From assembly GCF_963678635.1 (NCBI RefSeq), contig NC_087071.1, positions 36,135,680 through 36,199,679 of the forward strand: a stretch of DNA of 64,000 bases. The letters are read 5' to 3'. Positions 33,598-46,394 of the stretch are shown here, one piece after another; within the stretch, counting starts at the first letter, position 1; every line of letters begins with the position of its first letter. The notes beneath the pieces are model-generated. The model did not search any database. It was not told the origin of the DNA and saw only the letters and a program-made list of their open reading frames with translations. The translations under genes and the position numbers were made by a program. This DNA is from Symsagittifera roscoffensis. Its lineage: Eukaryota > Xenacoelomorpha > Acoela > Convolutidae.

Positions 33598-34585
33598 AGA
33601 GGCGATGAACGTAGGTGAGTTTTTTTATATAGATCGTGATGGTTTTCCTTTTTTTCCTGGAAAAGGTCTGTCGCAAGTTAACGTTTTCACGATTTGAAGT
33701 TTGATTTTTTTCAATTCAATTTACTCAGGCCAATTCCACTATCGAACAGCTAACGTCTCGAAAAACGTCATTGACTTCTAATTTCGAAAATGATATTTAA
33801 ATATTAGATTTCCCAGCTCAAAACAAATGAACTATTTATCCAGTTATCTCAAATTGGGTTGATTTTATCAAAAAGCGTCAATCGTAAATTGTTTAGAAAC
33901 TCAAAGAGTTCAAAGACCATCTATTTCTTCAAAAATCGAAAGTTGAGTTTTTTAACAAAAAACAAGTCGGTCTTTCTGTTTGCTCGCCTTCATTGACTTC
34001 TTTTCCAACTGTCTGTTGGCTATGTTTTCATTTTAATTTTTTACTTGCTTTTTTAAATGGTATTATTACGCTTGAGATTAGCAAGCGTTATCAAATTATA
34101 TACTTTTTTCGGGTTAACAACTTGTTTAACAGAATCACTTGGTATCTTGGTTCATAATGAATTCAAATTTCCAAGTGTCTCCGGTACAGAAAATAACGAA
34201 CACGCTTGAGACGGCAAAGGTCCTGCCTTTTCAAACGGGGAGTATTCCGTTTCACAAAAAGATGGATTATTATTTTTCTGCGGATATTTTGCCGGATCGC
34301 ACGAACCTTAAAAATCTTAGAATAGAATTTGAAGTTCCAAGATTTCGCACGAGAATTGTTTTTGAATTTTCATTAAACGCCGTCGAATGTATTTCTGGAC
34401 GTGTTTGCCGCAAATAGAACATCATTCTAGACAACTTTATAAAAGTTTTTCAGTTGTGGGTTCTTCCAAAATTTTACCGCTTTCTTTGGACAAAGTGGCT
34501 CTTTTCCTTTCCTGGCTGCTAGCTTGCAATGCTATTTTGTGGGAATCGCAAGTGATGCGAAGCTCCACTTTGTTTCCGTGCAATA
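33598..34585 (+). repeat. interspersed repeat family, about 1 kb copy
   Basis: The best reference copy: start gaggcgatgaacgtaggtga; core as at 4503-4940; end block ttccaactgtctgttggcta; then gattagcaagcgttatcaaa, ggtatcttggttcataatga and terminal atcgcaagtgatgcgaagct at about 34547-34566. Coding potential is weak (an open run at about 34,250-34,415). Confidence 0.65.
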
Positions 34586-34639
34586 ATATTTGTGTTCATT
34601 TGAAGAGTTACAATAATATGCAATAACTAAGCATTACAA

Positions 34640-35189
34640 TTTCTTCACTTTTTGTTTTTCATTTTTTTGGTGTCCACATTTTTTCTTCCAAATTAAATCA
34701 GCATAATAAAAATGTTGTATTAGATGTGAAATTTCTCTGTTTTTCAGTGTTTTTTTTTCCTTTTTCTGTTCTCAAACTTATATTTTTTTCAACTTAAAAT
34801 AGCATATCAAAAGAAATCAATAAGCAGTACAACAAGTAATTCATTTTTAGCCAGAGGCCTTCTTCTGGGGCTCTATTAACATCGGCACTACAACAAAAGT
34901 ATTGTTCTACGGCGACCATTGCCCTTAGTATACTTAAATGAATAGCTTAAGGAAACGTAATTGTCATTATCGCTTAATTTTTTGCTGAAAAGCCAAGCTC
35001 GAGTGACGCTCTACACTTCTTCATGCAAAATTAGATCTGGTTTTGAAAATGACGACGAGAACAAACTTATGCTTTTTTGGTTCGTTCAACTTATGCTATC
35101 GGTGGCGTATGTTCACTAGATGAGTTTTTATTGTTTTTTGGCTTGAATTGCCCTCTGTTTTTTCATTTTTCATTCGTATGAATGTAGTT
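34640..35189. other. intergenic, no gene seen
   Basis: AT-rich spacer between repeat copies. No feature recognised. Confidence 0.5.
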
Positions 35190-35830
35190 TAGACGCTTAT
35201 ATAGGTCGCGATGATTGTTTCATTTTTTTTTCAGTTGCATTTGGCCTCAAAATGTTTTTTTTCTTCAAAACTTGATGAGTTTTTTTTCTTCAGTTGATTT
35301 AGTCAACCATCCCGGAGACCTAACCCGGAGTTAAGAGTAATGAACGTAGTGAGTCCTGTTGATTTTTTTTTTCAGTAAAAGTTTTAAAATTTGATTCAAT
35401 TTGTTGCGGTTTGGTTTTCGATTTCTTTTTCAGTTCATTTCCTTTGCTAAAGGCATCATTTAAAGGCATCTTTTTTCTGTTTAATTGCGTTCATTGACTC
35501 TTTTCCAACTGTCTGTTCGCTATGATTTCGTAATTTTAGCCTAAATGATTTTGGCTGATCTTCTGTTTTTTTTTTGTAATTTGGGCCTAACTGATTTTGG
35601 CTTATCTTTGTATCCGTTTAAGAACTAAAAACTTGATACTAAAAACTTGTTTAATGCTTGTTGTGTTTCTCGTCTGCTTATATGAAATTGATTTTTTCAT
35701 TTTTCCAAAACAAAAGTTATTGGTTTTTTCAAGTATTGTTTCGACTTATATCCAGTTTTTTTTTTCAATTTTCTTTTATTTCACTTATTTTGTTTCTTAA
35801 GTGATGCGAAGCTCCCCTTCGCCTCTGTGT
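35190..35830 (+). repeat. interspersed repeat family, two adjacent partial copies
   Basis: Two start blocks (tatgaatgtagtttagacgc at about 35190 and agagtaatgaacgtagtgag at 35333), T-run-cag, end block (actgtctgttcgctatg at about 35507) and terminal aagtgatgcgaagctcccct at about 35800-35819. Confidence 0.6.
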
Positions 35831-38424
35831 TCCTTTTCATTTTTTACAAAATAACACGACGACGTGGGAATGGTTACTCCCATTAAATTGGAAATGGATT
35901 TGGAATAGAAACGAAATTTAAAAATAATAGTAATTCAAACAGTATTACTATAGAGCACTTAAAATTGACTTATCATTAACAGCAGTAACAACACAAATAA
36001 CTCAAAAATACGGGCCAAAAGACATCTTGGAAACTCGATCTGTTTTGGGAACGGTTTTTGAATTACCGATGCTTAGCTTCTGGGTTGAATGTTATAACTA
36101 AGGCTTGGGAGCAAAGTTATACGAAACAATAAGCCAAAAGAAAAGGCATTACACTTTCATAAGTAAAAGCAAATCTAGTGCACAAAACGTGAGCGTCAGT
36201 ATTCTTTGAAGTTCAATTTTAGAACTTATTGCTCATCATTTATATAAATGATTTTTGTGGTGAAACACAATCAGAATTGATTTTATACGCCACTGCCACA
36301 ATTTTTAGTATCAAGTGAAAGAGATCAAAGAAGTCAAAAATCAGCTGAATGCATCATGCAAATTAACAGCATGTCTTGAGCCAGCAAAACGGCGTTGATT
36401 GCCTACTAAACCATAGCATAATTTTTTTAGAGAAAGAAACCTGAGTGGACGAAGTATTCAAACTGATAACATAGAAAATAAAATTAGGAAGTTCTTCAGG
36501 TATTTAAATGCTATTATCGACAAGATTTTTTTTGTTTATGATTGAGTTATGATTTTCTCACTACTTTTAATTACATTTATTACTTTTAATTACACTATTT
36601 GTTACTATGAGAGTGATTGTTCCGATCATTTGAAAAATTGCGAGGAATTTGTTTTAGAGTGTGTTTTTGTTTTAATGTTTTTATTTATTTTTATTTTCCA
36701 CGCAAAATTAGCTACCACAAGTAATCATTGGAGAGAGGTACGTGATACGTAACTTTAAAGACCTTTCAGTCGTGATTCGAACGAAATTTAAAAATTGAAA
36801 AAAAAAACGGTTGGAAATTTTTGTTCATTAAAAAGATCCAAGGTCTGTTACGGAATCGACTTCAAATTTTGAAAAAAAAAGAACAATTTATTACAGGAAA
36901 CTAGATGAGCGTTAACGCCAATTAATCAAGTTCTCAAAAAACGGAACATGAAGTGTTTGAAAAACTTGGAAAATTAGTGAAATTAACCAGAACTGAGAAA
37001 CTTTTCGATTTTTTTGAAAGCAAAATAAGATGGACAAAAACAAGCTGCTTCTACACGTATCATTTTCAGCTTAAAGAACATCAATTTTTGGTGAGAATTT
37101 CATTAATTAGTAGCTGGTTTTCATTTCACAGATGAGCATTTCGCAGATGATGAACGCGTCAGAAAAAGGGACGCTTCCTTTTTAGGTATTCGACTAACTG
37201 ACCTTTCAAAGGAGCTTTTAAGCACGAAAATAACAGATTAGTGGACGCAACTATATTGAGTTTTATTTCAAGAAGAGAAACTCGTTGCTTTGATATCTTT
37301 CGTCATTGAGTTTATCTTTAGCGCCTGGAAACCATCCCTTATGCCCTAATTTTTGTTCATCAGTTTGTAATAAGCGTCAAATATCAAATAAGCACCATCA
37401 TTATTTAAAATGAGCATGTTTCAAATATTACAATAATTTCTGGATTGAATTTAATGGTTATAAAATCAGTTAGCTCCTCGAGCTTACAAAAAAGTCCACC
37501 AGGATTCGAAAACGTTTTTTTTAACTACACTGGATGTTCTGGTTTGCAAAATTATCCATTTTATTTTACGTACATCATATCTCTTGAGATAGTTTTTTTC
37601 TCGGTAGTAACTCCCCCGTAAGAGAGTGCAATGGTGTCAATTGGGAGGGGTTTCAGCTCTAACACGAGCAGTTATGCTTGACCCTTATAACAAGTTCTTA
37701 GAGCGTCTTCGAAAATTGGAAAGGGCGATATCTTTCACTTGTTGATCCATTAGGTTTTTTTTGTTTCTCAAATCTATGGTTTGAATAATTTGCGCTGGTG
37801 TTTATCTCTATATGTTTTGATAATCTTCTTTTTGGCTGTAGAGGTCTAAACATGATTCGTGGATGACTTTTTAGGTTGATCAAAATTTGCGAAAGGAAGT
37901 TCTGATTAGTTGACAACTCATTTGACAGTTACTCTATTTTCGCTAAAATAAGTATTTGATTGCTACAAATTAGTTAATTTAAGAATTTTATGAAAATTTT
38001 GGAGCGCATAAGAGAAATATAAAGCTTTATCTCGGTTCTTTTCATTATTTCGATCGATGAGCAGATTCAAATGATTGCAGATTAGAGAATCCTATGGTTA
38101 TTCGATCAGTTTCGAGAAATTAACTTGTTTTCGGTTTACATTTAATTTTCTAAACTCGTTAATTTGATAAAAACTTGTCAAATCTTTTTCTCTCAAAATT
38201 TTTTTGCTTTTTGATTTGATAATCATTAAAGATTTTGATTTAAGCATTCGAAACCGATAATTGGTACCCTCTTAGTTTCGGAGAAAAATTTTTCCCTTGA
38301 TTTTTTCATTGTTTTTCAAAGTTCGGATTTTTGTTTTTAGTTTTGACAAATCATCTCAATCATACGGTAACATGTAATGTTGAATACGATTCGTTTCTAC
38401 GGCCATTACAAAAACGACACGCAG
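35831..38424. other. intergenic, no gene seen
   Basis: AT-rich DNA. Open frames here (for example 36549-36752, 37698-37916) are hydrophobic or low-complexity with no sign of exon structure. I recognise no repeat or RNA. Confidence 0.5.
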
Positions 38425-41400
38425 TAATAGCTTTTTTTTCTAATCATGATTCGATAACGTTTTTTGCTCCTATGAACATTGGGTTTCCTGGGTGTGCATG
38501 CAGTTTTGATCATCAATTTAGCTTCCAATATTGATTTTCAGTTCTAATATTGTTTTCGATCGAATTAATTTAAAATTTTTTGTCTAAAAAAATGAAAATA
38601 AAATCAATTTTTTTTGTTAGGCTTTTGAAAAATGTTCTCAATTGTATGACATCATTTTTTGTTGAAACGGAGTTTCAAATTTGATGTCAAATAATTATCA
38701 ATGTTGTTATGCCTTAAACTTTCATTTTGAAATTCCAACTAAGGTCTGTGTATAATTGATCGAACAGCCCACTTGGCCGGATAGATTGAAAAACTTATGA
38801 TTCGGCGATGACGAAAAAATCAAAACATTCTGATAATATTGAAAATAATCGAGCAATGTGTTTTGTCTTGCATCGTTATAAGTTAGAATTACCAACAAAA
38901 GTCGCACTACTCTTTTCTCCCAGAGCCCTTGTACAGTTCATTCAGGTTGTCTAGTTGTGAAAAAATAATCTAATGTTTTTGAATAATGATAAGACTAGTT
39001 TATATTTAAAGGTAAAACACATTGTTTTCTTCGACCGTTTCTGCTAATAGAATCGATTTTCCTGTTTCTTGCAATTCTTACAGCATGAACCAGATTCAAA
39101 AATGTTAAATTCAAAAAGACTAATAGATTTCATGAATCTGCCAAAGAAACTTTTCTGTTGTAGAGAATGCTCAACTGATTTAGTTCAAGCAAAACTTCCA
39201 GGTTAATTAGTTTTGTGTTTGAACGGATTCAAATTTAGGAAAAATTACAAGTTTAATAATTTTTTTATGCAGCAGGATATTATTTTCAAAGGTTTTTCTG
39301 TGACAAGATAATCCCTGTGTAAAAGTTTTTTTTCAAATTTTTGTACTCGGTTAAACTGTAGTCAGAAAAAAACATAGTCTTAAGTACCAGCAAAAAAAAA
39401 ACTAAGGTGAGCTCAACAAGATACACAGCGCATTTTTTAATAAGCTCGCTGTGCTGGTTGGCGATTTACCTTCATCAATTGATATTGTGATTTGAAAAAG
39501 AAGTGGCGTTATGTGTGAGATAGGAGATACTCATTGGTCATACAATTTTCTGTCGCTGACTTAGTTTTTCTATTGAGAACAGTCTGTTGGAGTCTTGGAG
39601 TTATCTTTGTTTTTCATTGGATATAATTCGATGTTGTCTAAAACTTGAAAGAAAGATCTGTGAACTTCCCAGGTTATTGAAGTATCACTGTTACAGCATT
39701 GAAGAACGACCAGTTCAAAATCATGAAATTTTTTCTACAGCAGAGCGGTTGATCCAGATATTTCTATGCTTTGCAGTTGCTTCAGTAGAAAACCAGTGGT
39801 TTCGTTCTGCACAACTCATTCAAAATATTTTGCGGTCAAATTTTTATAGCAATTTTTATAGCGCGGTGAAAAGTAATCTGTCTAAAAACCGGTACCAAAT
39901 AGTTACCGTCGATATCATGCAGAGCTAGTAGAATGGGTTTTAAGAATTCCTAAATAAAAATCCTAAAACCTTGTAAATAAACAGAAAACTCGTAGGTAAT
40001 AAGATGCAGGAGCAGTTGCAAGACATTATCACAGACCTGACTTGTTTGTGACATTTGCCTGTTACCTGCTGTTAACTGAATTTCAAAATCGTTTGACCTA
40101 TGTTCAAACAGTTCCATCTCCAATTTGCGTTTCTGTAAGATTGTTTATCTTAAAAAGAAAGTTTTGAAGGATAAATTGCTTCAAAAGGCAATTTTTTTGA
40201 TTTTTTTTGGGAAAAAACTTCGTTGAAAACTTACCAAATTTTTAATACTTGCAGATTGATTTTGTTCTAAATAGATATTTTTTCAAAAATGGCTGCTTTT
40301 CTTCATGGTATCGATTTCCAGAAAAATAGGTTGTCGCTCGCTCAAATTATTTTGACTCTAAATCAGAGAAATGAAAAAAAAATGCCTCAAGGAAAGATGA
40401 CATATCAACAACCTAAAAACCGCTAACGGCTGAACTGTATAATTGCCTGAAAATATTTGACGCTAAGGAACCCTTAAATTCTCTTGTCCTTAGATGCATG
40501 GTTCAAAGAAATTGCGATTAACTGGACAAAATCACCAAGCTTGGTAAATAGCAAATTTTCAAAGAGTTTTCTGCCAAAACAGTTTTTTGCGAGACTACTC
40601 TCAATTGTTGGGATTCATACTTTTTGGACAATTCATACCCTGCAGTCCTTATTTATTTTATTACTCATGTACTTAATTAAAGTCCATAACTCTCTTTTGA
40701 TTTTTCAAGATGATTAAAAACTAATCATAACATAACTATAAGTCGAATGTTTCAATTATTTATCTTCGAAAAAGTGTGTTTCAAGGGAACTGTAGACCAG
40801 TTTTTTTTCGATTGATTGATGAAGAGGTTGACAGAAATGCAACCTATCAGAAATTGAGAAGACTGTGCCCGTCTGTTCACTGTTTCGATTTCTTTCAACT
40901 GATTTCTTTAGTTCAAGCTCTTCTTGATCATATGCTAAGAGAGCAGCTAATAGTTTTTGCTGAACATCAAGCTGTTGAGGTTATCAGATCAAGGTGAAAA
41001 CAGAGTTGTCAAAATTTGTGTTTTTTATGCCAGAAATCTAAAAAGTAACCTAAAATTTTTTTCTTTTTGTGATTTGTTGTTTCTAGAACAGGCGTCAAAA
41101 ATTTTGGCAAAAACCAAAAAGATCACCAAAATCACTTGGTTGTGTGTTCGCTTTTTACTATTGTATTTGAGAAATGTAATATGTGCAAACTTTACTAATC
41201 ATAACCACTGTGCTGATGTTCATACATTGATTTGGAAATGATAACTTGGTGGCAATGGTTTGATGAACTCGTTGATATATCATAGGTTTCAATGATATTA
41301 TTGTTGATTAAACTTTAAGGTTTTTGTTCTATAAAAATCTGTATTTCTGCTTAAACGCAAGAAATCTTTTCAAGATCTAACAATGATGGGAGTCAATCTC

Positions 41401-41850
41401 CTAGACACTTTTAAAAAGTTAGGCAGGCTGGAAAATGACGGCGAAAGGGATAAACTGTTTCATTGAATTCTGCATGACTGAGAAAACTTTGTGGAATTTT
41501 GAGTTTGTTAGAACCTGCCAGAATACTGGAACAACTCAAGTGTCTTCTTAAGATTCGTCTCCATATCATGCTCAAACCAAAATTTGACGAGCAGATCGGC
41601 CTGTGTAGCGGTGTGAGACTCACAATAGTTGATAGGCACGGCAAAAACAGATAAAGCACGAACTTAAAATTCGAACAAGTTGAAACGTTCGATTCGAAAA
41701 GAAATGGCTACATTTTCTATAATAATGACGTTGATCATAATACAAAATCGGGGCCAAACTTAGGTTAACAAATTGGAGTGATTGTGGGACCAACTTGTTC
41801 TATATGGCCAGTTATACGTAGCAGCGTGCAGAGTGCAAGATTCCAGGCAT
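38425..41850 (+). mobile_element. tandem duplication unit A: decayed Helitron-like relic
   Basis: About 3.4 kb aligning in order with unit B (41851-45005). Matching landmarks are cgcatgcagttttgatca (38498/41927), agtctgttggagtcttggag (39581/42839), and the gggag...ctagaaa..ctttaaaa blocks (41390/44480). Compared with B, reading frames in A are broken: the zinc-motif segment at 38706-38840 and the segment at 40255-40450 both contain stops where B is open. The unit is transposon-derived by the Helitron-type zinc motif seen in B. No target-site duplication is identified. Confidence 0.5.
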
Positions 41851-42076
41851 AGTAGTTTTTGCATTACTTTTGATCAAGATTTGATAACGTTTTTTGCTCC
41901 CTTGATCATCTGGTTTCCGGAGTGCGCATGCAGTTTTGATCAAGGATTAAATTTTCGAAATTTATATTCAGTTCCATCTAAGTTTTTGAACGAAACATTA
42001 AATTTTTTTTATTACAAAAAAAAATAAATTTTTGTCGGAGTTTTGAAATTTTTTTTCAATTGTATGATACCATTTT

Positions 42077-42265
42077 TTGTTGAAACCGACGCTCACTTCA
42101 ATTTTGAGATCAAAAGTCTGTCAGCATTGTTATGCCGCAAAATTTCATTTTGGAACTCCAACTAAATGCTGTATTGGAGAACTTCAATCGATTGAACTGC
42201 CCACATTGCCGGATAGATTGAAAAACTTATCGCTCGGTGAAGACGAAAGAAGCAAAGTTTTCTGA
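42077..42265 (+). pseudogene. Helitron-type zinc-binding motif fragment
   Basis: The 62-codon open stretch contains CQHCYAAKFHFGTPTKCC, then a leucine-rich LPTLPDRLKNL and a SKVF end. The spacing C-x2-C-x12-CC, with A after the second Cys, a Pro four residues before the last Cys and LP..P..L..L following, matches the conserved segment upstream of the Rep domain in animal Helitron proteins. In unit A the homologous stretch (38706-38840) has lost the frame. This is a fragment, not an intact gene. Confidence 0.5.
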
Positions 42266-43210
42266 TAAGGCCAAGAGAGTTGAGCAATGCATCTCGGACC
42301 ATTTCTGTTAAAGAATTAAAGTTCCTGTTTCTTGTATTTCTTTCTGCATGAACCAGATAAAAAATGGAAAGTGCAAAAAGACTAATTTAATTCTTGCATT
42401 GGCCAAAAAACTTCTCTGTTGTAGAGTATGCTCAACTGAATTGTTTCCAACGAAAATTTCAGGTTATTCTAATTTTATGATTGAATGGATTCACATTTAA
42501 TAAAAACTACTTGTTTAAAGATTTTGTCATGCAGCAGGACATTATCTTTTTAGTTTTTTCTTTGAGAAGGTAATCCCTGTGTCAAACATTTTTTCAAATT
42601 TTTGAACTCGGTTAAACTGTAGTCAGAAAAAAAACATCGTCTTAAGTACCAGAAAAAAACTAAGAGGAGCTTAACAGGATACATAGCGCATTTTTAAATA
42701 AGCTCGCTGGGCTGGTTGGCGATTTACCTTCATCAATTGATATTGTCATTTGAAAAAGAAGTGGTGTTATGTGTGAGATAGGAGATACTTATTGGTCATA
42801 CAATTTTCTGTCGTTGACGTTGTTTTTCTATTGGGAACAGTCTGTTGGAGTCTTGGAGTTATCTTCGTTTTTCATTGGACAGAATTTGATTTTGGCTAAG
42901 AGTTGAAAGAAAGACCTGTAAAACTCTCAGGTTTTTGAAAATTCAATGTTACCGCAATGATACCATCCAGGTGAAAGTAATGAATTTACTAACAGCGGAG
43001 CAGCTAATCCAGATATTTTTATGTTTTGCGTTTGCTGCACTAGAAAACCAGCGGTTGCGTTTTGTTCAGACTAATCTAAAAGTTTTGAAAAACAGTTCGT
43101 CCAAAATCTGTGTTTGGTAGTTACGTCAATAACATGCAAAGTTTAAAGGATAAGTTTTAGGATTTTACCCTCAAATCTTTGGAATAAACTGAAAACGTAT
43201 AGATAATAAG

Positions 43211-43405
43211 ATGCCAGAGCCCATTGCAAGACATCATCACAGACCTGACTCATCTGTAACATTTGTGCGTTACCCACAGTCAACTGAAGTTCAATATTGC
43301 CTTACGCAAGTTCAAACAGTTTCATTTCCAATTGGCCTTTATGTAAGATTGTTTTACTTTAAAAAGAAGGTTTTGAAGGATAAATTGCCTAGCAAATTTT
43401 TTTGA
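43211..43405 (+). pseudogene. conserved open segment of unit B, unknown
   Basis: Open in B and partly preserved in A (about 40063-40190), where the same amino-acid pattern around YVQTV..P and VRLF..K+KVLKDKL can be followed in one frame. Residue-level agreement between copies suggests the source was protein-coding. No family recognised. Confidence 0.3.
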
Positions 43406-43446
43406 AATCTAGTTGAAGTCTAGTTAAGTTTTGAAGAATTCCCTAT

Positions 43447-43686
43447 TTGCAGTTTGATTTTGTTCTAAAGGGATGTTTTCTGGAAAATGGCTTCCTTTAT
43501 TTATATAATGGAATTTCAGAAACAAAATTGTCACATGCTCAAATTCTTTTGATTCTAGATGAAAAAACAAAAAGGCGTCAAAGAAAGATCAACATATCAA
43601 CAACCATAAAACCCCTACCGGCTGGAATTTTTGAATATCTGAGAAATCTTGACTTTATAGAACGTTTTAATTCTACTGTTCTTTGA
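43447..43686 (+). pseudogene. conserved open segment of unit B, unknown (79 codons)
   Basis: Preceded by an acceptor-like ctatttgcag. Reads GCFLENGFLYLYNGISETKL and LSHAQILLILDEKTKRRQRK, ending at a TGA. The unit A counterpart (40255-40450) has a stop and indels. Unknown function, presumably part of the same relic. Confidence 0.3.
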
Positions 43687-44477
43687 TGCATTGTTCAAGA
43701 CTACACTAAACTGTTGGTATTCACAGTGTCGACAATCAGTACCCTTGCATTCCTTATTTACTTTTCGATAAACTCAAGCTTGTATTTAAGGAAAAGAACC
43801 TAAAATATATGCTCATTTACTTAATCAAAGCCCATATTTTTCTATTGATTTTTTCAAGTTGATTCAAAACTAGTTAATAAAAATTGAGCAGCTATCTTTC
43901 GAATGTTTCAATTAATCAACTGAACAAAAAATTGCAACCTATCAAAAAATGAGAAGACTGCGCCCTTCTGTTCAGTGTTCCCATTTTTTTAAGCCGATTT
44001 TTTTTAGTTCAAGATCTTCCTGTTCATATACTAAGAGAACAGCTAACAGTTTTTGCTGAAAACCAAGCTGTTCAGGCTATCAGAATAAGTTGAGAACAAA
44101 GTTGTCAAAAAATTTTGTTTTCCATGCCAGAAATCTTAACAAAAACTTAACAATTAGGTTTTTTCCGGGTTGTTCTTTCTGGAACAGACGTTAGAAGATT
44201 AGGCAGAAACCAAAAAATTATCACAATCACTTTGTTGTGTGTTCTTCTTTTACTCATGTATTAGAGAGCAGATCTAGGTACCGATTCTACTTAATCATAA
44301 ACACTGTGCTGATATTTTTACATTCAGTCGGAAATGATAACTTGGTGACAATCATTTAACGAACTCGTTGATCTATCATAGGTTTAAATGGTATAATTGT
44401 TGATTAAATTTCAGTTTTTTGTTCTCTAAAAAGAAGTTTCTGCTTAAACGCAAAAAAAAATTCAAGATCTAAAAACT

Positions 44478-44660
44478 ATGGGAGATAACATCCTAGAAAC
44501 TTTAAAAACCCTTGGGAGGCTAGAAAATGACGGCGAATGTGGTTTCTTATTTCACAATACCGGATTTCAATTGAATTCTGCTAGACTGAGAAAATTTTGT
44601 GGGGTTTTTGAGTTCGTTAGATTCTGCCGGGATACCGGAACATATGATGTGTCTTCTTAA
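44478..44660 (+). pseudogene. conserved open segment of unit B, unknown (60 codons)
   Basis: Starts MGDNILETLKTLGRLENDGE. The unit A counterpart (about 41386-41560) has a stop soon after the same start. Retains LENDGE in both copies. No family recognised. Confidence 0.3.
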
Positions 44661-45408
44661 GATTGGTCTACTTATCCAGCTCATGCAAAAATTTAACCCG
44701 CTGAACGGTTTGATATGCTCGACAAAAAGCATATAGTTGCGTGAACTTAAAATTTGAACGAGTAGCACTACATTCCGTGGATGAAAATTATTGCCAAAGA
44801 AAATGGAAGCGTTCCTTTCAAAAAGAAATGGCTACAATTTCTATTACAAGGGCTATTGCGTTGACTACCGTAATATAAGTCTGGGCCAACTTAGCTTAAA
44901 TAATTGGAATGACGGTGGATCAAATCTTTCCTTTCGGCCTGTTATATGTAGCAGCGTCCAGAGTGTAAGACCCCAGTTATCTACGTTTTTTGCATCACTG
45001 TTCAAAGCGACGAACTGAATACCAACAACTAGTTTGTCTTGGGGATCTCTTGAAGAAATTGTTAAAACAATTATACTGATGCTCATTATTTGAAACTTAT
45101 TTAGAAATTTATTGTTAGGGTAGCTTCAATTCATCTCGAAAAAAAAATGTTTTTAGCTTACGGTGATTTAATCAATTTTTGAGAAAGATTTTTTTTTGTA
45201 CATTTCAAAACACAAACACAAGAGTAACTCAAACGTGTGAAATACTGATAAAATAAAACTGAAACATTTTTTTGAGTTTTTGAACTCCTTGCTGTTAGTG
45301 AAAAGCTTAAAAAATGTTCCAAAAGATTGAACGATTTTATGCAGTTTATTTGTCCGTTTGATTTTCAAATGCTGCCGTAAGTTAACTAAATTTGAATTTA
45401 ATAGTTTA

Positions 45409-46394
45409 ATACCCGCATCCAAGTTTAGGCGTAAATAATCGATTATAACGGATTATTATGATGATTTTTCGACAATTATAATCGATTATAATTACCAAAA
45501 TTAGGTCTTTAAGGGATTTATAATTGATTATAATCATGATATTTTCCAAGAGATTTTTATCTCTTATAATCGATTATAATTGATTATAATTGATTATAGT
45601 TCTTACTAAAAACCCTTAAAATCAATTATAATCGATTATAATCGATTGTAATCTCTTATTTTGCCGAAATTTTCTTATATTCGAAATATATCTTATGGGT
45701 TGTTTTTTTGTGTCAATAAAAAATCTCTAAAAGAGAGATCTCTTGAACACTTTGGTTCATCTGAACACAAAGTTATACCGCGAAACAAAAATTTCATAGA
45801 GATCCTTTCATATGAGTGGAAAGGCTCTCGCGGTAGATGAAAAATAAATTTTCTGAATAAATCATGAAACTAAATCAATTTGCTGATGTTTTGGTGTTTA
45901 AAAAAAGCTTAAAATATGCATCACAAAACAACTCTAATGGGGAAGAAATGAAAAAAAAACGTATAAATTTGAATTAATTGGAAAACTTTAAAAATATTTT
46001 TCTCATTTTTCATAGGAACCAACGTACACAAAAAGCATAATTTATAAGCAATTTAGATGCAACTTCGAAGACAAAAATGGACAAACAAAAGGGATTATAA
46101 TCAATTATAATCAATTATAATGGCTTTTTGTGCAAACTAATAAAACAGAAATTTGAATAAAAATAATGGATTATAATCAATTATAATCGATTGTAACTGT
46201 ATCGAAAAATAGACGAATAAATAATCGATTATAATCGATTATAATGGATTAAATTTAATTAAAATTTGAATTTAAAAAGAGAGATTATAATCGATTATTA
46301 ATTGATTAAAATTGATTGTTTCCCAATTTTAGTGAGACTAGTACTAAAATTGTAATATAATCGATTATTAACGCTTGAAACTGGGTGCGGGTAT
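45409..46394. mobile_element. TIR-bounded element filled with palindromic TTATAATCGATTATAA repeats
   Basis: Left end atacccgcatccaagttt (45409-45426) and right end aaactgggtgcgggtat (46378-46394) are imperfect inverted repeats that can be extended to 30 bp at about 24 matches. If the TA at each end is a target duplication, the element begins CCCGC and ends GCGGG. Inside are two clusters (45,435-45,660 and 46,085-46,370) of 10-bp-period, self-complementary (cgattataat)n variants around a unique spacer. No coding region. It looks like an undescribed MITE with subterminal repeats. Confidence 0.6.

Larger units (their letters stand above)
41851..45005 (+). mobile_element. tandem duplication unit B: Helitron-like relic
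   Basis: Second unit of the duplication, about 3.2 kb, with several short frames still open (42077-42265, 43211-43405, 43447-43686, 44478-44660) where unit A is interrupted. The copies look roughly 75-80 percent identical by eye with many small indels, so the duplication is old. No helicase or HxH Rep motif remains visible, so most of the original coding region is lost or too decayed. Confidence 0.5.
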
